Source: Streptomyces sp. 1222.5
Lineage (GTDB): Bacteria > Actinomycetota > Actinomycetes > Streptomycetales > Streptomycetaceae
NCBI RefSeq assembly: GCF_900105245.1
Contig: NZ_FNSZ01000001.1
Location: 62,001 to 126,000, forward strand
Direction: 5' to 3'
DNA length: 64,000 nucleotides
Shown: positions 44,785 to 52,581 of the stretch, one piece after another
Numbering within the stretch: the stretch's first letter is position 1
Layout of the letters: each line of letters begins with the position of its first letter
Translations under genes and position numbers: made by a program
Notes under the pieces: generated by a model
What the model was told of the DNA's origin: nothing
The model's database searches: none
What the model saw: only the letters and a program-made list of their open reading frames with translations

Positions 44785-45048
44785 ATGCGCAAGCTTCGCA
44801 AGGCCGCTGTTGCGGTCGCCATCATTGGCGGTGTCAGCGTCATGGGCATCGGCCCGGCCACCGCGCAGGCCGCCGGAGGCGGGCACGGTGGCGGGCACGG
44901 TGGCGGATGCAAGTCGCACGACTTGAACATCGACATCCTCGGTGAGGTGGGCGTCTTCAACGGACTGGGTGGAAACCTGTTCAATGGCGAAGGCAGCCCG
45001 GGTGGGCAGTTCACCGATATCGGCTCCGAATGCGGTTTCGGCTGGTAG
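44785..45048 (+). CDS. Small secreted CxSHD-family protein
   Basis: An 87-residue exported protein; ATG 44785 behind AAGGAGGAGAC. Signal peptide to about residue 30 (VMGIGPATAQAA). A GGGHGGGHGGG spacer, potentially metal-binding, precedes CKSHDLNIDILGEVGVFNGL and GNLFNGEGSPGGQFTDIGSE, ending CGFGW. Cys at 42 and 83. It differs from its paralogues in the His/Gly spacer and the missing Met before the last Cys. Opens the surface-protein cluster, 613 nt before the long chaplin on the same strand. Confidence 0.8.
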   Translation: MRKLRKAAVAVAIIGGVSVMGIGPATAQAAGGGHGGGHGGGCKSHDLNIDILGEVGVFNGLGGNLFNGEGSPGGQFTDIGSECGFGW

Positions 45049-45143
45049 ATCGCTTCGTCACGCTGGGAACCGGGTCTTGGTGCCTTGATCGCACCGACTT
45101 CGCGGCCGCCTCGACCCCTGATGCCCATCTCGAGTAGAAGTCG

Positions 45144-45175
45144 AAGGCCTTGCACCAGGTCTGGTGCAAGGCCTT
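45144..45175 (+). terminator. Intrinsic terminator
   Basis: A 15-bp perfect stem (AAGGCCTTGCACCAG / CTGGTGCAAGGCCTT) around two bases, 95 nt after the CxSHD gene. Confidence 0.7.
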
Positions 45176-45660
45176 TCCCGAGGACCAGGTCTTCCGCTTC
45201 CCCGCTCCGCGCAAGGGCCGTCCTGACGATCCGTCCACGGCTACGGCAAGAAGCCCCTGGTGTGGGCCCCCAGAGGTACGTGAGATGCCGTGCAACAGAT
45301 CTCCGGCATCGAGGATTATGTGGCGGCGGCGTGAGACGGTGGCCGAGTCCGTGCATCGCGCGGCAGGTGGTTCAAGCACTTCTGCGAAGTCAGCCGATCC
45401 GCCCCGTAGTCGGGATCACAGGGGCGCTGAGGGGTGTACGCGCACACAGGCTCCGGAGTTCAGGCCGCCATGAGTCTTCACGCTCGATTTTCACACTTTC
45501 CGATGTACGCGGCAGGTCGGTTCCCATGCCGCCACTTGACTGTCCTCCACGTCGTCACACCTCACCACAGTGGCCCAAAGGGCCATAACCCTGCTGCATC
45601 TCAGGCGTTTTACGGGGTGCGGGTGACTGCCCGCGATGATGTCAGGAAGGCAACGACGCT
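45176..45660. other. Upstream region of the long chaplin
   Basis: 485 bases with no supported gene; presumably contains the chaplin promoter. An AGGAAGG binding site lies just before ATG 45661. Confidence 0.4.
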
Positions 45661-46386
45661 ATGAGACGGGCTACCCGAAATCGTGTGATCGCCCTCGCCG
45701 CCGCTTCCGGTGCGATGGCAGTAGCACTCCCCGCATCCGCCGCCTTTGCGGCCGACGGGAGCAACGCCGATGCTACGGCGGCCGGCTCACCCGGGCTGGC
45801 CTCAGGCAACAGCCTCCAGGTGCCGGTGAACGTGCCGGTGAACGTCTGCGGCAACACGGCGGACGTCGTGGGGCTGCTCAATCCGGCTGCGGGCAACACA
45901 TGCACCAACACGGGCGGAGCGCACGCCGACGGCGCTGGAAGCCTCAGCGGATCGGCGTCGTCCGACGACGCTGGGAGCGGTAGTGGATCGGCGTCGTCGT
46001 CGAAGGGTGCTTCGGCGCACGGCCGTGTCACCGACTCGCCTGGGGTTCTCTCAGGCAACGGTCTGCAGCTTCCGGTCGACCTGCCTGTCAATGTCTCCGG
46101 GAACAGCATCAATGCAGTCGGCGTCGGCAACCCGGTCTTCGGTAACCAGTCGGTCAACGGCGATGACCGTCCTTCCGTGCCACGGCACATTCCGTCTTCG
46201 AAGCCCCGTGCAACGAAGCCCCCGACACTGACGCGGTCCCACCCGGTTCCGCATCCGCATTGGGCCTCCCCCACCCTGGCCCACACAGGGACGGATCTCA
46301 CCACCCCGGCTATCGCCGGCAGCGCCGCGCTCCTCCTTACGGGCGGGCTTTTGTACCGTCGCTGCCGCCCGGGCCGCTCCTTCTGA
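45661..46386 (+). CDS. Long chaplin with sortase signal
   Basis: A 241-residue cell-wall-anchored chaplin. Signal peptide to residue 30 (VALPASAAFA). Chaplin domain 1 (about 44-83, GLASGNSLQVPVNVPVNVCG) keeps both Cys (63, 81). Domain 2 (about 128-167, GVLSGNGLQLPVDLPVNVSG) has Ser at both Cys positions (145, 164). A Pro-rich spacer is followed by the sortase motif LAHTG (206-210), a membrane helix and an RRCR tail. Long chaplins anchor amyloid-forming short chaplins to the hyphal wall. Followed by a strong terminator. Confidence 0.95.
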   Translation: MRRATRNRVIALAAASGAMAVALPASAAFAADGSNADATAAGSPGLASGNSLQVPVNVPVNVCGNTADVVGLLNPAAGNTCTNTGGAHADGAGSLSGSASSDDAGSGSGSASSSKGASAHGRVTDSPGVLSGNGLQLPVDLPVNVSGNSINAVGVGNPVFGNQSVNGDDRPSVPRHIPSSKPRATKPPTLTRSHPVPHPHWASPTLAHTGTDLTTPAIAGSAALLLTGGLLYRRCRPGRSF

Positions 46387-46396
46387 CGGGGCCCTT

Positions 46397-46425
46397 CGGC
46401 CCCACCGGGCATTCCGGTGGGGCCG
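46397..46425 (+). terminator. Intrinsic terminator of the long chaplin gene
   Basis: A 12-bp perfect stem (CGGCCCCACCGG / CCGGTGGGGCCG) with a 5-nt loop, beginning 11 nt after the stop codon. Confidence 0.85.
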
Positions 46426-47452
46426 AGCCTCGGTTGTCGAACAGCAGCCGCATCCCGGCGACTCGTGAGCAGCGAATCCTGGTGCCACCACGTGCGGGTG
46501 GAACAAATGGACGCAGGACCCCATGACTGAGCGGGGTCTCGCCCCGCTGGCGCAGTCACCGGCTTGGGGCCTCATATTTCGCGCAGCTGCGGACGTTGCG
46601 ACGGCTGGCCTCACGCTGCGGGATAAATGCGTGGGCCAGCGCATGTCCTTTAAGGCGCAGCGTCGTTAAGGGAGTGCGTTCCCTTCCGTTCGGGCCCCAG
46701 GACCTCATGGCATGTCCTCCTGGGGCCCGTAGCGCGTTCTTACCAGGATGCGAGGGTGGGGCGCGCAGCAGTCCCGTGCCCGGCGTGCCCGCAACGGAGG
46801 GTCTGGTGCTTGCGGAAGGATGCCCGGCTGAGGGGGCTGGTCGCTCTGAGGCGGAAACTGCGGCTGGCGACGGCGGCCAGCGTGCCGCTGGGCTGTTGCG
46901 ATCACCTGTGTGAGGGCCTGCGGGCAAGTCGCGGAGTAGGCGCCGCGCAGGCTGCCCGGTCATTGCCGGGTACTTCCTGAGTCGGCTGGGAGGCCGCCGG
47001 GGGGGCCGAAGTGCGGCGGCAACGCGGCTCGTGACGTTATGGTCTGCTGTCGTGGACCGGCGGCGTCGCCAGAGCGGGGCCATGGCTTTGGCAGCCAGTT
47101 CGAGCGTTGCCGGACGGACCGAGCCTCTGCGGTCTTCGAGTCACACGACGTCAGAGTGCGATGCCCGATGTCCCGTGATCACTCCCTGGGACACAGCGCT
47201 GGAGGCCGAATCGGGCCCGCCGCGGACGCCAGTGGACGGGATCGGCGCAGTTCGGTGGCGGGCCCGAATGAGGAGAGAGGCGGCTCGAAGGCCGTAGGCC
47301 TCACCGCCTCCTCCGTCCGGCCCGGTGGAGCGCCAACATGTGCAGAACTGGATGGGGCTGGTGCGTTCGGCTCACGGACTGCGCTCCACCGGCACGTTCG
47401 GTGAGGGCCAGGACCGAGCAGCCGGTGCGGTTTCGAGCGAGACGGCGTTCGC
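46426..47452. other. Gene-free interval containing a repeated stem-loop
   Basis: About 1 kb with no supported gene. It contains the stem-loop element at 46658-46730 described separately. Confidence 0.4.
46658..46730. repeat. Stem-loop element, copy 1
   Basis: GCAGCGTCGTTAAGGGAGTG, then CGTTCCC and a long hairpin with CGGGCCCCAGG / CCTGGGGCCCG arms. A related copy occurs at 56768-56840 with the same order of parts. Stem bases differ between copies but pairing is kept. Confidence 0.55.
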
Positions 47453-47728
47453 TCAGAGGGCCTGGCTGTTGCAGCCCATGTCGGATCCGAGGTGGCTCTG
47501 CTGTGCCCCCGGGTTTCCTTCGCCGTTGAGCAGGTTGCCTGCCAGGCCGGTGAGGGCACCGACGCTGCCGATCACCTCGATGTTCATGTCGTGCGAGCGG
47601 CACTCGATGCCCTGGGTGATGTCGATGTCGTGCCCCGGTTCGCCGTGGGCGAAAGCGGTGGTGGCGCCCATGGAGCCGACGCCGCCAAGCATGGCGCCGA
47701 CGAGGATTGCCTTCTGGAACTTGCGCAT
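47453..47728 (-). CDS. Small secreted CxSHD-family protein
   Basis: A 91-residue exported protein, ATG 47728. Signal peptide to about residue 27 (MLGGVGSMGATTAFA). The mature part HGEPGHDIDITQGIECRSHD leads into MNIEVIGSVGALTGLAGNLL and NGEGNPGAQQSHLGSDMGCN. Cys at 43 and 86, the same 43-residue spacing as three of its four relatives. Here the usual LGEVG is IGSVG. Minus strand, 65 nt downstream of the PVAQAA-repeat gene, so possibly co-transcribed with it. Confidence 0.78.
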   Translation of the reverse strand: MRKFQKAILVGAMLGGVGSMGATTAFAHGEPGHDIDITQGIECRSHDMNIEVIGSVGALTGLAGNLLNGEGNPGAQQSHLGSDMGCNSQAL

Positions 47729-47793
47729 GGGGTCTCCGTTGAAAATGTTTGGTTCGACAGCGTGCCGTGTGAGGGCTGAGGTGTTGTGTGCCG

Positions 47794-48480
47794 TCAGCCG
47801 AGACTGGGAAGTCCCAGCTGTCCGACGGGGGGCGCCGCGATCTGCCCCAGGCCGACGGGAGCCAGCTGTGGTGCGCTGGTGGGTGTGACCGTCGGGTTGA
47901 ACAGCGGGTTGATCTGAGGGTTGATCTGGGGGTTGATCTGAGGAGCGACAAACGCCGGGGGTTCGGGGCCGAATGCTTGGGGAACAGCCACCTGCGGAGC
48001 GACTTGCGGCATGACCTGGGGCATCACCTGCGGCACGACCTGTGCCGGTTGCACAGGGGCGGCCTGTGCCGGCTGCACGAGGGCGGGCTGTGCAGGAGGG
48101 GGCCCCTGCGGGGGCGGTGCAGTGGAGGCTTGGGCCGTTCCCTGCGACGAGGCCGAGGCAGAGGCGTAGCCGGTCTGCTGCGGGGCTGCGGGCGCGGCCT
48201 GGGCCACCGGAGCGGCCTGGGCCACCGGAGCGGCCTGGGCCACCGGAGCGGCCTGGGCCACCGGAGCGGCCTGGGCCACGGGCGCGGCCTGGGCCACGGG
48301 TGCGGCCTGTGGCGCTTGCTGGGCAGGTGCCGCGGCTGGGGCAGCTGGCTGGTCGGGAACGGATGCCGGCGTGACACTGGGGCCTCCGGCGGGAGAGTCG
48401 GCATAACTGCCGCCGGCGCTGATGCCGGTCAGACCGCTGGCCGCTGCGACGACGAGCGCGGCCTTGTGAAGCTTGCGCAT
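47794..48480 (-). CDS. Secreted PVAQAA-repeat, proline/alanine-rich protein
   Basis: A 228-residue exported low-complexity protein. Signal peptide MRKLHKAALVVAAASGLTGI, nearly the same as in the divergent gene at 48948. The central part has six PVAQAA repeats encoded by 18-bp DNA units, then VVPQVMPQVMPQVAPQVAVP and NPQINPQINPQINPLFNP. No Cys in the mature part. Such extended Pro/Gln/Ala chains suit a wall-spanning or fibrous surface protein. Its leader (TTGAAGGGCCGAGGGTTTC before ATG) matches the 48948 gene's leader. No known family. Confidence 0.75.
   Translation of the reverse strand: MRKLHKAALVVAAASGLTGISAGGSYADSPAGGPSVTPASVPDQPAAPAAAPAQQAPQAAPVAQAAPVAQAAPVAQAAPVAQAAPVAQAAPVAQAAPAAPQQTGYASASASSQGTAQASTAPPPQGPPPAQPALVQPAQAAPVQPAQVVPQVMPQVMPQVAPQVAVPQAFGPEPPAFVAPQINPQINPQINPLFNPTVTPTSAPQLAPVGLGQIAAPPVGQLGLPSLG
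48194..48301. repeat. Six tandem 18-bp units
   Basis: Units of GCGGCCTGGGCCACCGGA, four identical and two with slight changes, encoding PVAQAA on the minus strand. Likely to vary in number between strains. Confidence 0.9.
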
Positions 48481-48947
48481 GAAACCCTCGGCCCTTCAAT
48501 ACCTGATTTGGGAATCCGTTGCATTCGGTGTGGTCAGCGTGCAGTCGGTGCGAAACTCCGCACCGCACCGTCAGCAACGGTCATATTGAGGAGCACGCGG
48601 ACTTCGCATTGGAGCCGGCAGCAGAATCGTCCGTCCACCCCTCAGTGGCCCGCAGTCGCTGCCCTCTCCGCAGTGGAACGAGGGTGCCTTCACGGGGGTC
48701 ACGCCCTTCAAGGATCTTCACCCGTTTGCCGTCTGCCGTTCTGCCGACGTGGGCATTCGAACCCGAGCGCCTGCGGCAAATGGGTGACCGCGCCACGGCA
48801 CCCGTATCAGTTTCGATCTCTTCTCGTTCCCCACGAGGCGAGAACGATGGTCATCGCAGCCGCACAGGGCAGCAACGGCGAAGGCCGGGCTGCTTATCGC
48901 AATTCATCAGCTTTCGTGCACAGGTCAATTGAAGGGCCGAGGTTTTT
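48481..48947. other. Divergent promoter region
   Basis: 467 bases between two divergent related genes, with no supported gene. Both ends carry the shared leader TTGAAGGGCCGAGG next to the start codons. Confidence 0.5.
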
Positions 48948-49430
48948 ATGCGCAAGCTTCACAAGGTCGCGCTCGTGGTCGCAGCAGCCGGCGGCCTGAC
49001 CGGCGTGGGTGCCGGCCCGAGTTCCGCCGTTACCCCCTATGCCCAGAACGGCACTGTGCCGCCGCCCGTCTCGCAGCCGGACGCCCAGGCCGCCTCGGCC
49101 GCCTCGGCGCAGGCGACCGCGCAGACCAATGGCTCGTCGGCTCCACAGGCGGCTCCACAGGCGGCGCCGCAGCGCGGCACGCAGGTCTCCCCGCAGATCA
49201 ATCCGCAGCTGAACCCGCAGATCAACCCGCAGATTTCTTCGGCAGCGCCGCAGGCCGGGCAAGGCACTTCGGCGGGCCAGGCCAACCTGTTCCGCCCGGC
49301 CCAGGAGTGCAGTCCGCAGACCCTTCTCGACGCGAATGTCCCGGTGGCGCTGCTTGCCGCGTCCCAGACCCGAGGCGTTGATTGCACCCAGGCCAACAGT
49401 CAGTCGAACTCGTTCGCCAGCGTGCAGTAG
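48948..49430 (+). CDS. Secreted QECSPQT-family protein with Q/A/P-rich region
   Basis: A 160-residue exported protein, ATG behind GGGCCGAGG. Signal peptide MRKLHKVALVVAAAGGLTGV. A Gln/Ala/Pro-rich central part includes SPQINPQLNPQINPQISS, echoing the protein at 47794. The C-terminal ~45 residues, FRPAQECSPQTLLDANVPVA then LLAASQTRGVDCTQANSQSN, have two Cys and match the end of the protein at 52073. So it links the low-complexity and QECSPQT types. Function unknown; a surface role is inferred from export and context. Confidence 0.75.
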   Translation: MRKLHKVALVVAAAGGLTGVGAGPSSAVTPYAQNGTVPPPVSQPDAQAASAASAQATAQTNGSSAPQAAPQAAPQRGTQVSPQINPQLNPQINPQISSAAPQAGQGTSAGQANLFRPAQECSPQTLLDANVPVALLAASQTRGVDCTQANSQSNSFASVQ

Positions 49431-49585
49431 CGCTGTCGCCGTCAAGCGCCGCCACTCCGCGGGCCGTCGACGAGTGCACTCGGAGGCATTCGATCGATAC
49501 GGCCCCGGGGGCTTCGTGTGTTCGAAGGCGGCGCGTCGTTGTCCGGTTTGGAGTTTTTCGCACTAATCTCCCGTAACTGTAAAAA

Positions 49586-49606
49586 GGCGATCCCGCACAG
49601 ATCGCC
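49586..49606 (+). promoter_or_regulatory. Inverted repeat upstream of a CxSHD gene
   Basis: GGCGATC-CCGCACA-GATCGCC, 25 nt before ATG 49631. It is perfect here and nearly so at 27010-27030 before the paralogue. Upstream, both copies share TTGG and CTAATCTC-GTAACTGTA, plausible promoter sequence. Confidence 0.5.
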
Positions 49607-49630
49607 CTCACTCACCTCACCGGAGATGAC

Positions 49631-49924
49631 ATGCGCAAGCTTCGCAACGTTGCCGTCCTGGTCGCCGCGATCGGCACCATCGGTCTCATGGGCGGCACGG
49701 CCCACGCCGACCAGGGCTGGGGCAAGAAGGGCGGGGACCACGGCGACAAGTACAGCGTCCAGCAGAGCGCCAACTGCAAGTCGCACGACCTGAACCTGGA
49801 CCTCCTCGGCGAGGTCGGCCTGCTCAGCGGCCTGGCGGGCAACGCCCTCAACGGCGAAGGCAACCCGGGCGCCCAGGCCACCAGCATCGGCTCCACCATG
49901 GGCTGCAACAACAGCGCCTTCTGA
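49631..49924 (+). CDS. Small secreted CxSHD-family protein
   Basis: A 97-residue exported protein, ATG behind CCGGAGATGAC. Signal peptide ends GGTAHA (26). A Gly/Lys/Asp spacer precedes CKSHDLNLDLLGEVGLLSGL and GNALNGEGNPGAQATSIGST, ending MGCNNSAF. Cys at 49 and 92. Nearly identical to the 26695-26985 protein, including the start region at DNA level, so one arose from the other by a recent duplication. A terminator hairpin follows within 10 nt. Confidence 0.82.
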   Translation: MRKLRNVAVLVAAIGTIGLMGGTAHADQGWGKKGGDHGDKYSVQQSANCKSHDLNLDLLGEVGLLSGLAGNALNGEGNPGAQATSIGSTMGCNNSAF

Positions 49925-49932
49925 GATTTCCT

Positions 49933-49950
49933 CCGACGCAAAGACGTCGG
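49933..49950 (+). terminator. Short terminator hairpin
   Basis: CCGACG-CAAAGA-CGTCGG, starting 9 nt after the CxSHD stop codon. A second, longer inverted repeat follows (49954-49965 with 49991-50002, GTGAACGGTCCC / GGGACCGTTCAC). Confidence 0.6.
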
Positions 49951-50140
49951 ACAGTGAACGGTCCCAGCACCGAGCCTCGGGCAGAGTGCCGGGACCGTTC
50001 ACGTACATCGGCAGTCTGCGAGGCAGCGAGGCGCGCCGCCGGACGATTCACGCCTGCGCACCTGGCGCCCTTGCAGAGTCCACCACTCATGTCGGTCTGC
50101 CCAGATCGCTTCACTTCCACCTGACTTCGACGGAGATGAC

Positions 50141-50428
50141 ATGCACAAGGTCCGCACGGCCGCCGTCTTGGTGGCCGCCTTGGGAAGCCTCGGTTTCATG
50201 AGTGCCGGCGCTGCCCATGCCGACCAAGGCCCGGGCAAGGGCCACGGCGGTAGCTTCAGCGTCCTGCAGAGCAGCAACTGCCAGTCGCACGACAGCAACG
50301 TCGACCTCCTCGGCGAGGTCGGCATCGGCAACGGCCTGGGGGGCAACCTGCTGGGCGGCGAGGGCAACCCGGGCGCCCAGCAGACGTCTCTGGGCTCCAC
50401 GATGGGCTGCAACAACAAGGTCGGCTAG
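50141..50428 (+). CDS. Small secreted CxSHD-family protein
   Basis: A 95-residue exported protein, ATG behind ACGGAGATGAC. Signal peptide ends GAAHA (26). Then GPGKGHGGSFSVLQSSNCQS, HDSNVDLLGEVGIGNGLGGN and GEGNPGAQQTSLGSTMGCNN. Cys at 47 and 90. A tandem neighbour of the 49631 gene on the same strand, separated by 216 nt with hairpins, so probably its own unit. Likely another product of local duplication. Confidence 0.8.
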   Translation: MHKVRTAAVLVAALGSLGFMSAGAAHADQGPGKGHGGSFSVLQSSNCQSHDSNVDLLGEVGIGNGLGGNLLGGEGNPGAQQTSLGSTMGCNNKVG

Positions 50429-50558
50429 TCGGTACGTCCTTTCCCGGTACGCAGGCTCCGTGCATGTGTGCCGGGAAGTTTCATGTCTGCGGCGTCTGCC
50501 TGCACATGACGAAATGCTGGTCGGGAATCGTCTTCCGGACCAGCATTCGCACGAGCGC

Positions 50559-50903
50559 TCACACGTTGATATGCGGCTTCGTGAACCCGTCAGGCAGTTT
50601 GGCCGTGTTGGAGCACTCCACAACCGCACCGTCCCTGGTCGACTCGCCTTCCAGCACTGAGTCGTCCTGGAACATCACGTTGGGGCGGTCTGTCGACGCG
50701 CAGTCCTGTTCCTGCTTGACGACGTGCGTGCCGTCCTTGTCGATGTAGGTCTCACTCTTCTTCGCGCAGACGACGTCGCCTCGGACGGTGTTGGTGCAGT
50801 CATCCGATTTCCCGCCGGCGTACGCGTGTCCAGTGCCGACGATGACCGCGGCCAGGCCACCGACGAGCGCTGCGACGGTGGCAGTCTTTTGGGGAGAGAA
50901 CAT
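50559..50903 (-). CDS. Small secreted protein, MFSxxK group
   Basis: A 114-residue exported protein, ATG 50903 behind AAAGGAAG. N-terminus MFSPQKTATVAALVGGLAAV ends in a likely cleavage after HAYA. The mature part has four Cys (DDCTNTVRGDVVCAKK, QDCASTD, VVECSNT) and ends PDGFTKPHINV. The N-terminus and the first CT-x-DLL/GDVVC pattern match the protein at 51580, so the two are paralogues. No known family; the Cys suggest disulfides outside the cell. Confidence 0.7.
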   Translation of the reverse strand: MFSPQKTATVAALVGGLAAVIVGTGHAYAGGKSDDCTNTVRGDVVCAKKSETYIDKDGTHVVKQEQDCASTDRPNVMFQDDSVLEGESTRDGAVVECSNTAKLPDGFTKPHINV

Positions 50904-51124
50904 GTGGTGACTTCCTTTGCATGAAGGCCCGCGCGAGCCAGTGCAGTTGCAAGGCGCGCGCGGGCCGGGGAGGTCGAGGATGATGCTTTGCCGATGCCGG
51001 AAGGATGGCCGCAGCCCGGACGCGTGAAGTTGCGTCCGGGCTGCTGTCACCACGCCAGCACACCGTGCCCGTCCGGGCCCGTTGCCGGACCTAGACGCCA
51101 CGGGTGAGGGACCGCGGCACCTCT

Positions 51125-51424
51125 TTACTCGTCGTCGTCGCCCTCGTGCTGGCCGTACGTCTGCTCGGGCGCGTGCTGACCGTAGGAGGCATGCTCGGGC
51201 GCGGAGTGCTTGTGCTCCTCCGGCGCAGCCGCCGGCTTCGACGGCGCCTGCACCTGCGGCTGCTCGTAGTAGTAGCCACCCCCGACAGCCACCGCGCTGG
51301 AGTTGGCAACGGCGGTGACAGGCACGCCACCGTCGTTGCCGCCGGCGAAGCTGACGCCGCCACCGAAGGCGGAGAGCCCTGCAACCGCCGCCGCTACGAC
51401 CGCAGCACGCTGAAACTTACGCAT
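51125..51424 (-). CDS. Small secreted protein with His/Glu/Asp-rich tail
   Basis: A 99-residue exported protein, ATG 51424 after AAAGGGTTACAC. Signal peptide MRKFQRAAVVAAAVAGLSAF resembles those of the cluster. Mature part: GVPVTAVANSSAVAVGGGYY, then a Pro/Gln/Lys segment and a charged C-terminus (HKHSAPEHASYGQHAPEQTY, ending GDDDE). No Cys. The His/Asp-rich tail could bind metal ions; this is only a composition-based guess. Confidence 0.68.
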   Translation of the reverse strand: MRKFQRAAVVAAAVAGLSAFGGGVSFAGGNDGGVPVTAVANSSAVAVGGGYYYEQPQVQAPSKPAAAPEEHKHSAPEHASYGQHAPEQTYGQHEGDDDE

Positions 51425-51579
51425 GTGTAACCCTTTCGTGCCCAGACAGGACGCCTGGATTGACTACTTAGGGTGATAATTACATACGCTACGTAGTTAC
51501 CTGGGGATCTACACTCCCCTTGGTGCGTCGACGCCCCGCACGGCGGGGCCGCGGCAGCGGTGACTGCGGACCTCTGCGG

Positions 51580-51918
51580 TCAGAGGAAGCTGGGCGCTTC
51601 CTGCTTGCCGTCGGCCTCTGCCGGCACTCCGGTCGTCGTGGACGCGCAGGTCACCTTCGGTCCGAGCCGCGTCGTGCCCGTGCCCAGAGCGGCGGGCAGC
51701 GTCAAGGGCTGCACGGGCATGCAGTTCTCCTGGTGAGGAATGACGCCGTCTTCCGGAATTTCCCCCGTGATGCGCTGAGTGCAGGTGACACTCCCCAGGA
51801 GGTCCCGGGTGCAGGTCCCCTGGTCTGCCGCAGCGTAGGCGTGCGTGAGGCCGGTGGACGCCACGGCGAGACCACCGACGAGTCCCGAAATGGCAGCGAT
51901 CTTCTTCCTGCTGAACAT
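51580..51918 (-). CDS. Small secreted protein, MFSxxK group
   Basis: A 112-residue exported protein from ATG 51918. N-terminus MFSRKKIAAISGLVGGLAVA with cleavage after THAYA. Mature part has four Cys (GTCTRDLLGSVTCTQR, QENCMPVQP, VTCASTTT). Paralogue of the protein at 50559, from which it is separated by the acidic-tail gene on the same strand. Function unknown. Confidence 0.7.
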   Translation of the reverse strand: MFSRKKIAAISGLVGGLAVASTGLTHAYAAADQGTCTRDLLGSVTCTQRITGEIPEDGVIPHQENCMPVQPLTLPAALGTGTTRLGPKVTCASTTTGVPAEADGKQEAPSFL

Positions 51919-52072
51919 GTGATGCGTGTCCTTTTTGCGGGTGCCCGGGCACCATCTGTCGCGAACGTTGCGCCGGCGCTGTTGCGACACTCAGGCAGCC
52001 GATCGGAATGCGCCCCAGGGGCCGCGCCGATGGGTGTGCACCGAGTGTCGCCACGGTGACGCGCTGTCGGCC

Positions 52073-52333
52073 TCAGCCAGTGAAGGCGCTGTTGTACTGG
52101 CCGTTGTACTGGCCACAGGTGGTGTCCGTGGTCTGAGCGAGACCGAGCACGCTGAGCGGGATGTCGTTCTCCGCCACCGTCTGCGGGCTGCACTCCTGGT
52201 ACGGGCGGTAGACGTCAGACCGCTCCGGCCCGTTGCTGCCGTAGGTGTCGGCGGCAGCGGTGCCGGTGCCGATGGCGGACAGGCCGCCGGCCGCCACTGC
52301 TGCTGCGATCACGACCTGCTGAAACTTACGCAT
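52073..52333 (-). CDS. Small secreted QECSPQT-family protein
   Basis: An 86-residue exported protein; ATG 52333 preceded by CCGAGGGTTCC, like other genes in the cluster. Signal peptide MRKFQQVVIAAAVAAGGLSA. The mature part is short: VYRPYQECSPQTVAENDIPL then SVLGLAQTTDTTCGQYNGQY, ending NSAFTG. The two Cys and QECSPQT match the C-terminus of the 160-residue protein at 48948, so this is the minimal form of the family. The hydrophobic centre between two Cys is chaplin-like in layout only. Confidence 0.75.
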   Translation of the reverse strand: MRKFQQVVIAAAVAAGGLSAIGTGTAAADTYGSNGPERSDVYRPYQECSPQTVAENDIPLSVLGLAQTTDTTCGQYNGQYNSAFTG

Positions 52334-52581
52334 GGAACCCTCGGTTCTCCATCGCTTTACCTGAAAGGCCAATTGCCTAGAGTGACTGAGCAGACACTAG
52401 CAGTAGCGACATAAGGCGTTCCACATCAGTCAAACGTGTCCCGTGAAACATGGACGCTCACGAACAACTGGCCTCACTGCACGGTGGCTTGCGGCGCGGG
52501 CAGTACCGGCGCCGCCGGACAGGTTCCGCCTGGTGCACCGCGGCAGCACGTCAACACGGGGAATACTGGACGGAATCCGCG

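Noticed and set aside
48194..48301. Tandem 18-bp units considered as a CRISPR-like array
   Set aside because: The units are directly adjacent without spacers and are in frame within a gene, coding PVAQAA.
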